DNA from: an uncultured Azospirillum sp.
GTDB taxonomy: Bacteria > Pseudomonadota > Alphaproteobacteria > RF32 > CAG-239
NCBI GenBank assembly: GCA_900539605.1
Contig: UQCS01000001.1
Location: 62,001 to 126,000 of the forward strand
Direction: 5' to 3'
DNA length: 64,000 nucleotides
Position 1 is the stretch's first letter; the number at the start of each line of letters is the position of its first letter. The notes beneath the pieces are model-generated. The model did no database searches. It was not told the DNA's origin and was given only the letters and a program-made list of their open reading frames with translations. Made by a program: the position numbers and the translations under genes. Shown here piece by piece: positions 24,766-33,732 of the stretch.

Positions 24766-25920
24766 ATGTCGAAAGGTAAAGAACAAAAACCGGTTATTTT
24801 GCAGGTGCTGCCCGAACTTGACCATGGCGGCGTCGAAACCGGAACGGTCGAAATTGCCACCGCCTTACAGGAAAACGGAATTAAAAACTTTGTCGCTTCC
24901 GCCGGCGGCCGCATGGTTTACGACCTGAGCAAAATCAAAGTCGAACATTTTACATTGCCGTTAAAAACCAAAAACCCGTTTAAGCTTTATCTCAATTCGC
25001 TCAAACTGGAAAAAATCATTAAGGAAAACGGTATCAACATTGTTCATGCCCGTTCCCGCGCACCGGCATGGAGTGCTTATTGGGCCGCCAAACGTGCCGG
25101 TGTCAAATTTTTGACCACTTTTCACGGCACCTATGGTTTGGGACCGAAAGGAATCAAAAAATTTTACAACCGGGTAATGACTTACGGACAATTGGTCATT
25201 GCCATTTCCAACCACATCAAAAAACATATGACGGCCAACTATCAGGTTGCGGAAGGCAAAATCCGTCTGATTCATCGTTGTGTCGATACCGAAAAGTTTT
25301 CGCCGGCCGCGGTCTCTCAGGAACGAATTATCCGTGCCATTCAGGAGAATCAAATTCCCGAAGACCTGCCGATTATTTCCCTGATCGGCCGGGTTACCCG
25401 CTGGAAAGGCCAGCATATGCTGATCGAAGCACTTTCAAAACTCAAAGACCGCAGTTTTTACTGCCTGATTGTCGGCTCTGACCAAGGACGTGTCAAATAT
25501 ACTGCCGAATTAAAAGAACTGGTAAAAAAACACGGTTTGGAATCGAAGGTCAAATTTATCGGCCAAAGCTTTGACATTCCGGCCCTGCTGATGGTCTCCG
25601 ACATTGTACTTTCAACCGCTGTGGAGCCCGAAGCTTTCGGACGTGCCGCCATTGAAGGACAGGCAATGGGCAAAGTGGTGATTGCCTCCGACATCGGCGG
25701 TTCGTTGGAAAACACCGTTGACGGCGTTACCGGACGCCTGTACAAAAGTGACGACCCGCAAGCGTTGGCCGACGCTCTGGACTGGGCACTAAACCTGCCG
25801 TTGGAAGAAAAAAAGAAAATTTCCGCCGCCGCGGTCAAAAATGTAAAAGATAATTTTACAAAGCAAATAATGTGTGATAAAACAATAGCGGTTTATAATG
25901 AACTGATCAATATGGATTAA
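24766..25920 (+). CDS. glycosyltransferase family 4
   Basis: A 384-residue GT-B glycosyltransferase, probably acting on lipopolysaccharide or another surface glycan at the inner membrane face. LPELDHGGVETGTVEIATAL forms the acceptor-side glycine loop, IVHARSRAPAWSAYWAAK and FHGTYGLG lie in the N domain, GRVTRWKGQHMLIEAL starts the donor domain, and EPEAFGRAAIEGQAMG is the E-x7-E sugar-nucleotide motif. The gene lies 30 bases before thrS, so the two are cotranscribed. Acceptor and sugar cannot be told. Confidence 0.88.
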   Translation: MSKGKEQKPVILQVLPELDHGGVETGTVEIATALQENGIKNFVASAGGRMVYDLSKIKVEHFTLPLKTKNPFKLYLNSLKLEKIIKENGINIVHARSRAPAWSAYWAAKRAGVKFLTTFHGTYGLGPKGIKKFYNRVMTYGQLVIAISNHIKKHMTANYQVAEGKIRLIHRCVDTEKFSPAAVSQERIIRAIQENQIPEDLPIISLIGRVTRWKGQHMLIEALSKLKDRSFYCLIVGSDQGRVKYTAELKELVKKHGLESKVKFIGQSFDIPALLMVSDIVLSTAVEPEAFGRAAIEGQAMGKVVIASDIGGSLENTVDGVTGRLYKSDDPQALADALDWALNLPLEEKKKISAAAVKNVKDNFTKQIMCDKTIAVYNELINMD

Positions 25921-25950
25921 ACTTACAAAATTTAACAAGAGGAAAAAATA

Positions 25951-27882
25951 ATGGTTGCTATTAAATTGCCGGATGGCAGTGTAATGAATTTTGACGGCGC
26001 CGTTTCCGGAATGGAAATTGCCGAAAAAATCAGTGCCGGTTTAGCAAAAAATGCTTTAGCGGTGAAGGTTAACGACAAGTTGCAGGACTTGGGCACAACA
26101 ATCACCACCGACGCTACCGTAACCGTTATCACTCCCAAAGACAAAGAAGGCCTTGAGATCATTCGCCATTCGTGTTCACACGTCATGGCCGAAGCCGTTA
26201 AGGAGTTGTGGCCGGATGTTCAGGTAACGATCGGACCGGCAATTGACAATGGTTTCTATTATGATTTTGCGCGCAAAGAACCATTTACGACCGACGACTT
26301 TACCAAAATCGAAGCCAAAATGCACGAGATTGTCAAACGGGACGAAAAAGTCACCCGCAAAGTGATGCCGCGCAATGAGGCAATTGCCTATTTTAAATCA
26401 ATCGGCGAACACTACAAGGTTGAGCTGATCGAAGATTTGCCGGAAGACCAAACGATCTCGCTGTATTCGCAGGGAGAATTTACCGATTTGTGCCGCGGTC
26501 CGCACGTTCCTTCCACCGGTAAAATCGGCGATGCCTTCAAACTGACAAAAGTAGCGGGTGCTTATTGGCGGGGCGACTCCAACCGCGAAATGCTGCAACG
26601 CATTTATGCAACCGCCTGGGCCAGCAAAAAAGACCTGCAGGAATATTTGACGATGTTAGAAGAAGCTGAAAAACGCGACCACCGCAAACTCGGTAAAGAA
26701 ATGGACTTGTTCCATTTTGAACCGGAATATGCACCGGGTGCGGTTTTTTGGCATGACAAAGGTTTTAAGATCTACCGCAAACTGATTGAATATATGCGCA
26801 ACCGTCAGGAACACAACGGTTATGTCGAAATTGCCACCCCGCGTATTATGGACCGCGTGTTGTGGGAAACTTCCGGACACTGGGACAAATACGGTGCCCA
26901 TAACTATTCCGGCAAAACCGAAGACGGAAAAATGTTCTGTGTGAAACCGATGAACTGCCCGGGCGGACTGTTGGTTTACAAACAGGGAATCAAGTCCTAC
27001 CGTGATCTGCCGCTGCGGGTAGCAGAGTTTGGGATGGTCAACCGTTATGAAGCTTCGGGTTCGCTGATGGGCCTGATGCGGGTACGCGAATTTACTCAAG
27101 ACGATGCTCACATCTTCTGCACGCCGGAACAAATGGAGGAAGAATGCATCACCACTTTGAAACTGATTCTGGACATTTACAAAGATTTCGGTTTTGAAGA
27201 TGTCAAAATTTATCTTTCAACCAGACCGGACAGCATTTACCGTATCGGTTCCGACGAAATTTGGGATATTTGCGAAAACGCATTAGCCAACGCTTTGGAA
27301 AGCCATGGTTACAAATTTGAAATCAATGCCGGCGAAGGTGCTTTTTATGGTCCGAAGCTGGAGTTCATCCTCAAAGATGCGATCGGCCGCGAATGGCAAT
27401 GCGGAACGATTCAGGTAGATATGAATCTGCCGGAACGTTTTGACATTTCGTACATCGGCGAAGACGGTGAAAAACACCAGCCGGTAATGTTGCACCGCGC
27501 GTTGTTCGGTTCGATTGAGCGCTTCCTCGGCATTTTGATCGAAAACCATGCCGGCAAATTGCCGCTATGGCTGTCACCCGAACAAGTGGTGGTTGCCCCG
27601 ATTGTCAGCGACTTTGACGGCTATGCCGAAGAAGTGGCGGCCAAACTCCGCAAAGCCGGCCTGTATGCCAAAACCGACCTGCGCAACGAAAAGATCAACT
27701 ACAAGATCCGCGAACATTCGGTTGCCAAAATTCCGGTAATTGCCGTTGTGGGCGCCAAGGAAAAAGAAAACGGCACAGTAACCGTTCGTCGTCTGGGATC
27801 GGACAAACAGGAAGTCATGAAACTGGATGACTTTGTGAACGCCCTGAGTAAGGAAGCGCAAATGCCGCACCTGCATGAATAA
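25951..27882 (+). CDS. thrS: threonine--tRNA ligase
   Basis: A 643-residue class II synthetase with all domains: TGS (1-60), the editing domain with HSCSHVMAEAVKELWP and FTDLCRGPHVPSTG, the catalytic core with MDRVLWETSGHWDKY, FCVKPMNCPGGLLVYK (zinc Cys), RVREFTQDDAHIFC and the motif 3 region MLHRALFGSIERFLGILIE, and the anticodon domain (LPLWLSPEQVVVAPIV). AAGAGG precedes the ATG. Full length for the family. A terminator follows at 27903. No T-box or other leader is visible. Confidence 0.97.
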   Translation: MVAIKLPDGSVMNFDGAVSGMEIAEKISAGLAKNALAVKVNDKLQDLGTTITTDATVTVITPKDKEGLEIIRHSCSHVMAEAVKELWPDVQVTIGPAIDNGFYYDFARKEPFTTDDFTKIEAKMHEIVKRDEKVTRKVMPRNEAIAYFKSIGEHYKVELIEDLPEDQTISLYSQGEFTDLCRGPHVPSTGKIGDAFKLTKVAGAYWRGDSNREMLQRIYATAWASKKDLQEYLTMLEEAEKRDHRKLGKEMDLFHFEPEYAPGAVFWHDKGFKIYRKLIEYMRNRQEHNGYVEIATPRIMDRVLWETSGHWDKYGAHNYSGKTEDGKMFCVKPMNCPGGLLVYKQGIKSYRDLPLRVAEFGMVNRYEASGSLMGLMRVREFTQDDAHIFCTPEQMEEECITTLKLILDIYKDFGFEDVKIYLSTRPDSIYRIGSDEIWDICENALANALESHGYKFEINAGEGAFYGPKLEFILKDAIGREWQCGTIQVDMNLPERFDISYIGEDGEKHQPVMLHRALFGSIERFLGILIENHAGKLPLWLSPEQVVVAPIVSDFDGYAEEVAAKLRKAGLYAKTDLRNEKINYKIREHSVAKIPVIAVVGAKEKENGTVTVRRLGSDKQEVMKLDDFVNALSKEAQMPHLHE

Positions 27883-27902
27883 GAAACGGCGAACAGTACA
27901 AC

Positions 27903-27935
27903 AACCCCGGTCTTCTAAGCCGGGGTTCGTTTTTT
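27903..27935 (+). terminator. thrS terminator
   Basis: AACCCCGG-TCTTCTAAG-CCGGGGTT hairpin followed by CGTTTTTTT, 20 bases after the thrS stop. Confidence 0.9.
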
Positions 27936-27988
27936 GTGTGTCATCCGCAGCCGGCCTCTGCCTGTATTTTCAATTTGAAATTTTTAAC

Positions 27989-28015
27989 TTGCCAAAGACC
28001 GACTTTTTCTATAGT
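27989..28015 (+). promoter_or_regulatory. putative promoter of small RNA copy 1
   Basis: TTGCCA (27989-27994), 15 bp, TATAGT (28010-28015). The spacer is short, but copy 2 has the same arrangement (TTGCAA-15-TATAAA at 28237-28263), as does 6S RNA (TTGCAA-15-TATAAT), which supports it as a usable promoter type here. Confidence 0.5.
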
Positions 28016-28021
28016 CTTCTT

Positions 28022-28187
28022 TTGCCGGCATACGGTTGCCGGCGGAGAGTAAGAACTCCTTCATACAAAAATCCCGAAGAGGGAGATATCGAGATAAGCA
28101 CACTTTCGGGTGTGACGAATAAGGTATGCTGTCTTGTATGAACAGTTCTTAACTCCCTCGCCTTGACTTTTTCAAGGCATTTTTTTA
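28022..28187 (+). ncRNA. structured small RNA, copy 1
   Basis: A candidate transcript of about 165 nucleotides with promoter and terminator. In order: a 5' hairpin with GCCGGC arms (28024-28029 and 28038-28043), a long-range stem pairing AAGAACT and TTCATACAA (28051-28068) with TTGTATGAA and AGTTCTT (28134-28150), a CCC/GGG hairpin, the hairpin CACAC-TTTCGG-GTGTG (28099-28114), and the terminator GCCTTGA/TCAAGGC plus T7 (28160-28186). A second copy with about 90% identity lies at 28270-28436. No known RNA family is recognised; a dispersed palindromic element is the alternative. Confidence 0.7.
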
Positions 28188-28192
28188 TAACG

Positions 28193-28219
28193 ATCTCCGT
28201 TTTACGGAGATATTTTTTT
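28193..28219 (+). terminator. extra terminator between the two small RNAs
   Basis: ATCTCCGT-TTT-ACGGAGAT hairpin followed by ATTTTTTTA, just after the first small RNA's own terminator. Confidence 0.8.
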
Positions 28220-28236
28220 ATCGGCAGACAAAACGC

Positions 28237-28263
28237 TTGCAATCTTTTGCCGGATTTTATAAA
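28237..28263 (+). promoter_or_regulatory. putative promoter of small RNA copy 2
   Basis: TTGCAA (28237-28242), 15 bp, TATAAA (28258-28263); the same geometry and position relative to the RNA as for copy 1. Confidence 0.5.
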
Positions 28264-28269
28264 ATCAGA

Positions 28270-28436
28270 AGGCCGGTAAAAACAGCCGGCGGAGTGTAAG
28301 AACTCCTTCATACACAAAATCCCTTGAGAGGGAGATATCGAAATAAGCGCACTTTCGGGTGCGACGAATAAGGTATGCTGTTTTGTATGAGCAGTTCTTA
28401 ACTCCCTCGCCTTGAACTTTCCAGGGCGAGTTTTGT
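28270..28436 (+). ncRNA. structured small RNA, copy 2
   Basis: Second tandem copy, with the same hairpin order as copy 1. The internal hairpin reads CGCAC-TTTCGG-GTGCG (28348-28363): the A-U pair of copy 1 (28100/28113) has become G-C (28349/28362), a compensatory change that supports a real RNA structure. The long stem is AAGAACT...TTCATAC (28299-28312) with GTATGA...AGTTCTT (28384-28399). The terminator stem is CTCGCCTTG/CCAGGGCGAG followed by TTTTGTTTT (28405-28438). A helix-turn-helix gene begins 33 bases later and could be reached by read-through. Confidence 0.7.
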
Positions 28437-28468
28437 TTTAACCTGACAAAACCCATGGGAGTTTGCGA

Positions 28469-28855
28469 ATGCCAATAAGAAGACTACTAAAAAGACAATT
28501 GGGCAGGGAATTTTACCGATGCCGTAAGAATTTGTCGCTGGGACTCGAAACCGTTGCCGATCAAACCGGTTACAGCTGGCAAAAAATTGACAAGATAGAA
28601 ATCGGGCAAACCCAAAATTGGGACATTTACAATAAAATGCTCAATTTTTATAATAAAAGAATCTGTCTTACTCTGGTTGATCCCGATAAGTCAGTCGGTA
28701 CTCAGGGAGAAAACACCGTTTTTTTCCTCTGTGACAGCCCCCGATCTGCATTGTCGAAAGACAACAATAATCCCGAACCTCCTCTGAAAGAAGACGAGGA
28801 ACAAGCCCCTCCTCAACCAACCCGACACACCCAAAAGCCAACCGACCAAGCTTGA
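28469..28855 (+). CDS. XRE-like helix-turn-helix protein
   Basis: A 128-residue protein. Residues 10-60 resemble a Cro/CI helix-turn-helix (LGREFYRCRKNLSLGLETVADQTGYSWQKIDKIEIGQ), followed by a short helical part and a Pro/Glu/Gln-rich disordered tail (about 85-128). It has no membrane segment. ATG 28469 follows GGGAG; TTG 28463 in the same frame is an alternative. It lies directly downstream of the tandem small RNAs, but a link with them is unproven. The 184 bases after it hold nothing recognisable. Confidence 0.65.
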   Translation: MPIRRLLKRQLGREFYRCRKNLSLGLETVADQTGYSWQKIDKIEIGQTQNWDIYNKMLNFYNKRICLTLVDPDKSVGTQGENTVFFLCDSPRSALSKDNNNPEPPLKEDEEQAPPQPTRHTQKPTDQA

Positions 28856-29039
28856 ACAGCGGGAAAAAACCGGGAAAACGCAAAAATGCCTTTCCCGGTC
28901 AGGTATTATAAAAAGTTTCGTATTTTTTTCCAAAAGGGACACTTTAACGAGCCGCCCGAAGTTCGTGTGCCGATAAAAAACAACAATTTTTATAGCAAAA
29001 GACGACACACAATCATAATGACCGGTGCCGTCTCTTCTT

Positions 29040-29744
29040 TCATTTACAATTGCCTTTGCTTTCCCAAAACCGGAGGGTTTTTACCACCAGTCCGATCAGG
29101 TTAAGAAAGACTGCCAACGCTGCCGTAATCGCCGTATGACTCAGCCGGCCCGGTTTGGCTGCGGTAACGATCCGCTGGATTTCACTGCCCGAATAGGCAA
29201 GTATGGCACAAAAAATAACCACCGTTGCCACACAAACTGCCAAATCGATAAGCGACAAGCCAAACAGGCCATAAACCGTGCCGCTCAGCAACAGTCCCCA
29301 TAAGGCCGTTACGACAATGCAGTACCACGAAATCATGTCTTTGCGGCAGGCGGCTTCGGTAACAACCATAATGGCAAACATCCCGGCGGCCACACCGAGG
29401 GCACAAGCCATATTGGCTCTGATGTAAACAACCGCTACACCGCTCAGGGCAGCACCGACCAGACTGCAAAACAGTCCGAAAATGAGAAGCACCGCTGCAA
29501 AACTCAAAGTCTTCAGTTCCTTGGGAACCGACAGAAACATCATCAGCGGCAGCAATAGCAGGATCCAGGCGCCGACACTCAACATCATCAGGCCTTCGGC
29601 ATCCCTTACATACAGGAATTCACGATATTCCGGCACGGCGGTTAGCAAAGAAACCGTTGCTGCCGAAATTGCCGCACCGCCTCCCATAAATGCAAAAAGG
29701 CGGGAAATTACGCGACTCTCCAATTTTTTAGTTAAACTTTCCAT
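29040..29744 (-). CDS. Bax inhibitor-1/YccA-type membrane protein, copy A
   Basis: A 234-residue inner-membrane protein with seven hydrophobic segments, paralogous to the next upstream gene (30011-30715): shared framing includes SRLFAFM/TRVYGYM, PEYREFLY/PDCRDFLY and SVGAWILLLLPLM/SVAGWIILLSPLV. BI-1 family members are pH-sensitive calcium leak channels or FtsH-associated modulators. This copy lacks the conserved YDTQKI segment of its neighbour (ILAYSGSEIQRIV instead), so it is the more diverged duplicate. Confidence 0.8.
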   Translation of the reverse strand: MESLTKKLESRVISRLFAFMGGGAAISAATVSLLTAVPEYREFLYVRDAEGLMMLSVGAWILLLLPLMMFLSVPKELKTLSFAAVLLIFGLFCSLVGAALSGVAVVYIRANMACALGVAAGMFAIMVVTEAACRKDMISWYCIVVTALWGLLLSGTVYGLFGLSLIDLAVCVATVVIFCAILAYSGSEIQRIVTAAKPGRLSHTAITAALAVFLNLIGLVVKTLRFWESKGNCK

Positions 29745-29960
29745 AAATAATTAATTAATGATCATTGATAGTTACCATATATCAACCGTTTCGACGAATT
29801 CCAGCCTTTATGACGTAAAGTTGCCCCGGGTTTTACACTTTTTGTTTGTCGACAAACAGCCGATCGTTTTGTCATGATTCCGTTGGTTTTAGGCACATAC
29901 AGCCCAAACGGTTCATTTAGCGGCAGATTTTACGGGAACCGCCTTTTTCTGGTTGCCTAC

Positions 29961-29996
29961 AAAAAAAGCTGCCGCAAATTGCGACAGCTTTTTTAA
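29961..29996 (-). terminator. terminator of BI-1 copy B
   Basis: AAAAGCTGTCGC-AATTT-GCGGCAGCTTTTTTT on the - strand, 15 bases after the stop of the gene at 30011. The gap 29745-29960 contains no gene. Confidence 0.85.
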
Positions 29997-30010
29997 AAAA
30001 TGTAAAAAAG

Positions 30011-30715
30011 TTACTTTTTCTTACCCAACAGTTTGATAATCTGCAACAACAGATTAACAAAGTCGAGGTACAACGACAAAGCACCCCGCAAGGCGATCCG
30101 GTTGGCTTCCTGTTTGTCATAGCAGTCATACAATTCATCGCGGATCTTCTGCGTATCATATGCCGTCAAACCGCAAAAAACAACCACTGCAATCAGTGAG
30201 ATGACAAAGTCCATCGTTTCCGATCCGAGAAAAATATTAATCACCATGGCAATGATCAATCCGAACAGCGCCATTATAAAAATACTTCCCCAAGAAGTCA
30301 AATCCGACTTGGTCACCAACCCGTAAATTGCCATTGCGCCGAACGTCGCCGCCGTGATGACAAAACACATCAGAATGCTGGCCGCGGTATAAACCAGAAA
30401 GATGCAGCTCAGGCTCATCCCCATCAGAGCGCAAAACAACAGAAACACCAAAAAGGCGGCGCCCGACTCCAGTTCTGCGATCAGTCCCTGAAAAAACAGA
30501 ACGATCACCAGCGGCGACAGTAAGATGATCCAGCCGGCCACGCTTAATTGCATTGCTCCCGTTTCGCCGACACGATACAGAAAATCGCGACAGTCGGGAA
30601 CATAGGCAAAGACGGCAGCCATCAGAGCCGAAACCAGCAAACCGGCAAACATGTAGCCGTAAACGCGGGTCATTACGCTGTTTGCAACTTTTTCACTTTC
30701 CAAATAAGTACTCAT
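30011..30715 (-). CDS. Bax inhibitor-1/YccA-type membrane protein, copy B
   Basis: A 234-residue, seven-helix inner-membrane protein of the BI-1 (UPF0005) family. The C-terminal signature LTAYDTQKIRDELYD, followed by a hydrophobic LRGALSLYLDFVNLLLQIIKLLG helix, is the standard family end, including the acidic residues of the proton-sensing site. It is the more typical of the two tandem paralogues, with its own terminator between them. A role in membrane stress or calcium handling is inferred from the family. Confidence 0.9.
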   Translation of the reverse strand: MSTYLESEKVANSVMTRVYGYMFAGLLVSALMAAVFAYVPDCRDFLYRVGETGAMQLSVAGWIILLSPLVIVLFFQGLIAELESGAAFLVFLLFCALMGMSLSCIFLVYTAASILMCFVITAATFGAMAIYGLVTKSDLTSWGSIFIMALFGLIIAMVINIFLGSETMDFVISLIAVVVFCGLTAYDTQKIRDELYDCYDKQEANRIALRGALSLYLDFVNLLLQIIKLLGKKK

Positions 30716-30888
30716 AATTTTTTAGTTTTAACCGCGCCGCTTATCCGAAAAGATTAAACAGGCAACAGACCGGTTTAATTATGAGTTTTTTTCGAATAAT
30801 AGGACACAATGATTATACAATGTTTTTATTGTAGCGGCACTGCATGAAAAAGCAACTCAAAATTTTGTCCAACAAAGCCTTTTAAGAA

Positions 30889-30913
30889 AGCGCCGAAATA
30901 ATCCGGCGCTTGC
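30889..30913 (-). terminator. possible terminator of the Sel1 gene
   Basis: AAGCGCCGGA-TTAT-TTCGGCGCTT hairpin seven bases after the stop at 30920, followed by a weak T tract (TCTT). Confidence 0.6.
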
Positions 30914-30919
30914 TGATTT

Positions 30920-32146
30920 TTACAACAACTTTAACGGTTGCGAGGGGTCGGGTTCTTTTTTAAGCGGCGCCGGAGGTGCTTTTTTCGGTGCTCGATACCC
31001 CATTTTGTCATCAATATAGCTACCCAGCTCACGACCGAAGGTTTGACGGATATACTGCGTCATTTCGGTGGGTTTTTCCCTGAAGGTTTCAGCCGCCGCC
31101 TGAGCCTGCAGGACCTCTTCGATCTTGAGAATTTTTTCCAGAATGTCGCGTTTTTCGGCAGCGCCCTCGATTCCGTACACCGACGCTATGTTAAACCAGA
31201 TATACGCCTGATATTCGTTTTTTTGATAAGAAGTTCCGGCAGCCAGAATATTGCCTAGATCCATCATCGCTTTAACGTTTCCCTGATGGGCAGCTTCGCT
31301 CAGATACTTGACCGCATTGCCATAGTTGCGGGGCGTTCCTTCGGCATTGATATACCGCTGCGCCAGTTCATACTGCGCTTCGTCATAAGAAACGGCCGCC
31401 ATTTTCATCAGCTCAAATGCCTTTTTGAAATTTTTCGGTACCACAAAGCCGCGATAATAGGAATAGCCGATCATATATTGAGCAGTGATGTTACCGCCGT
31501 CGGCAGCCTGTTGCAACAATTCGACAATTCGGTTTTTGGAAGAATTGATGTTGGATGAGGTCAGATAAATAAAGGCCAGATTGATTGCCGCTTCGCCATT
31601 GCCAAGCTTTGCCGCCTTATCAAACATCTGCACCGCTTTGACAACGCTTTTTTCGGTGCCGATGCCGCTGTAATAAAGACTGCCAAGATTGTTGACCGCA
31701 ATTTTGTCTTCTTGTGCGGCCGCCATCGAATAATATTTGAAAGCCCGTTCGGGATCACGTGCCACGCCGTTCTCACCGTACAGATACATATAACCGAGAG
31801 TCAGACAGGCATCAACGTCCCCTTCCTCGGCCAGACGTGTCATCCGGTCAAGAAAATTTTCCTGAAGTTCTTCGGGCTGGCGGGTAAATTCGGCGGCTTT
31901 TTCCTTACTTTTCAAAAAAGAAAAATTGAGAAAAGAAAACATCCCTTCATCGTCAACTTTCACTTTTTCGGCTTCGGCTGTTTTTGTTGCCGGCGTTTCA
32001 ACACGGCGGACTTCTTTCGACTGCGGTGCCGGGTCGGCCTTTTTGGGTTCTTCGCCAAACAAATCGATCAACGACATATCGTCAGCAGCGCAAACCGGTG
32101 ATGTCAACGCCAGACAAAACATTAAAAGCATAAATATTTTCGACAT
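30920..32146 (-). CDS. secreted Sel1-repeat protein
   Basis: A 408-residue periplasmic or exported protein. A Sec signal covers residues 1-21 (FMLLMFCLALTSPVCAAD). A charged linker follows, then about six Sel1-like repeats from residue 105 (ACLTLGYMYLYGENGVARDPERAFKYYSMAAA, AVNNLGSLYYSGIGTEKSVVKAVQMFDKAAKLG, AQYMIGYSYYRG, AQYELAQRYINAEGTPRNYGNAVKYLSEAAHQG). Sel1 proteins scaffold protein complexes and often act in host interaction or envelope signalling. The C-terminal end is Pro/Lys-rich. The partner is unknown. Confidence 0.88.
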   Translation of the reverse strand: MSKIFMLLMFCLALTSPVCAADDMSLIDLFGEEPKKADPAPQSKEVRRVETPATKTAEAEKVKVDDEGMFSFLNFSFLKSKEKAAEFTRQPEELQENFLDRMTRLAEEGDVDACLTLGYMYLYGENGVARDPERAFKYYSMAAAQEDKIAVNNLGSLYYSGIGTEKSVVKAVQMFDKAAKLGNGEAAINLAFIYLTSSNINSSKNRIVELLQQAADGGNITAQYMIGYSYYRGFVVPKNFKKAFELMKMAAVSYDEAQYELAQRYINAEGTPRNYGNAVKYLSEAAHQGNVKAMMDLGNILAAGTSYQKNEYQAYIWFNIASVYGIEGAAEKRDILEKILKIEEVLQAQAAAETFREKPTEMTQYIRQTFGRELGSYIDDKMGYRAPKKAPPAPLKKEPDPSQPLKLL

Positions 32147-32225
32147 GATAAACTTCCGTATATTCTTATAAAAACTTTTTTATAATACATTAAAATTTGA
32201 CCGGTTCAAACTTTTTTACAAATTT

Positions 32226-33578
32226 TCAGTACCCTTTTGCCATTTCATCGGCAATTGCTTTTTGCATGGCGGTATTGCTGCGGTCCGGTTGCGGCGCCGC
32301 TTTTTTGGCAGCCACTTGTTGCGGCGACTTGCGCCCGGTCAGCACTTTAAGAAGATTTCGGTTTTTACTCTTATCGCTTTTACCGTCAACGGATTGTTTA
32401 ATCGCTTCGCGCTGATCGGCACTGATACCGGTCTTTTCCTTAACTCCGGACTCGATTTCGGCACGCACTTCCGGCAACAGTTCCATCGTTTGCTCTGGCA
32501 GGTATTTGCTCAAGTTGCCGGGAGATTTGATACCTTCTTTTTTGCAGTAGTCGTTTTCGCAAATGTTATCAAAAATTTTATTGATCCGTTTTTGCAGTTC
32601 CTGTTCATTACCGATCAGAGTAGCAGACAAATCGCTGGTACCGATGCTGTTGGTCCCAAACTGCGAAATCTGCAGTTTATAGGCTTTCATGGTGCGGCGT
32701 TTGTTCTTCCACATTTCGAAGCTGCCTTCCATCATCAGCTTTTTTCCCTCCTTGCTGTCCGGATCCAGCCCTTTGGCCAGCGCCTCCTTATAAAAAGCAA
32801 AATCAGGTTCTTTGTCAAAAACTTTCAAGGCTTCTTCCCGCGAAGTGCCTTTCGCCAGTTCATTACGATAGCCGGCAAGGTAACCGTTGAGTTCCGCCAC
32901 GGTAGCGGCACACTCGTCATACTGGCACAAAATGCCGTATTGCTCCGGGCTGAGTCCCGGCGCATAAATTCCAAGCTTGTCGTTACTGCGATGCTGTTCT
33001 TCGTGTGCCTTAACCGATTTGTAAACCGTAGATTGCGGGTTGTTAAGATCAGAAAACATCTCCAAGGTGGTTACAAATGTTTTTTTCCGCTGTTCAGGGC
33101 TCATTTCCGGATGTTTATCGGCAAACCGGGTTTCTAATTTGTGGAGTTCCTGCTCATCGCCCATTTCGATATAAGTCATGACAATATTTTTGTCTTCGGT
33201 GCTGTAGGCCCCAGCTTTGTCTGCCGTTGCCACCGACAACGTATCGGTACGATCGGGCTCGGCGTTGGCAAAAGCGTCTTTTTCACCTGCCTTCCAGGTC
33301 TTATGCAGTTTTTTGGGGTCCAGCTGAGACTGATCAATAAAATCTTCGCCGACTTTATTATAAACCTGACCGTCCTGAACAACTTGCTCTATTTCGGTTA
33401 CCCCGAACAAGTTAACCTTTTTTTCCGTATATTCGGTTTTGGGTTTTTGTTCCTGAACCGGATTCGATGCCTGCCGTTCCTGCGCCGCCGCATTTAAAGC
33501 CGAAGCTTCCAGCGCAAGCATCAACATCATTTTGCTTCCGCCTTTTTTCACATAACGCTCAAAATCTTTATAAGACAC
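32226..33578 (-). CDS. zincin-like putative metalloprotease, paralogue of 127-1557
   Basis: A 450-residue protein with HEEQH at 192-196 (HExxH) and Glu222 (YDECAA) exactly 25 residues on, as in the first gene of the window. Shared flanks are APGLSPEQ, EALKVFDKEPDFAFYKEALAKGLDP and LMMEGSFEMW. N-terminal residues 14-32 are moderately hydrophobic (SKMMLMLALEASALNAAAQ) and could be a weak export signal or a membrane anchor. The C-terminal 80 residues are Lys/Gln-rich with PEQTMELLPEVRAEIE. The family is unnamed. Activity is inferred from the motif only. Confidence 0.7.
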   Translation of the reverse strand: MSYKDFERYVKKGGSKMMLMLALEASALNAAAQERQASNPVQEQKPKTEYTEKKVNLFGVTEIEQVVQDGQVYNKVGEDFIDQSQLDPKKLHKTWKAGEKDAFANAEPDRTDTLSVATADKAGAYSTEDKNIVMTYIEMGDEQELHKLETRFADKHPEMSPEQRKKTFVTTLEMFSDLNNPQSTVYKSVKAHEEQHRSNDKLGIYAPGLSPEQYGILCQYDECAATVAELNGYLAGYRNELAKGTSREEALKVFDKEPDFAFYKEALAKGLDPDSKEGKKLMMEGSFEMWKNKRRTMKAYKLQISQFGTNSIGTSDLSATLIGNEQELQKRINKIFDNICENDYCKKEGIKSPGNLSKYLPEQTMELLPEVRAEIESGVKEKTGISADQREAIKQSVDGKSDKSKNRNLLKVLTGRKSPQQVAAKKAAPQPDRSNTAMQKAIADEMAKGY

Positions 33579-33732
33579 TGGACGGCTCCTTCTTCAAAGT
33601 CGATTTACAATTGTTATTATACAATAGTCGGCCTCTGAAATCAAAGAATTTTTACGGTTGCAGTTTTTTGTTTATTTTTTGACTGATCCTGATTATAATG
33701 CCGCCGAAAATGACAGAAAGAGGATCCCGAGC

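Noticed and set aside
28009..28456. Two similar - strand open frames across the small RNA copies
   Set aside because: Their similarity simply follows from the duplicated RNA; differences between copies preserve base pairing rather than codons, and promoters and terminators fit the + strand.
33658..33732. Longer uup start
   Set aside because: The added 25 residues match nothing in ABC-F proteins and lack a ribosome site.
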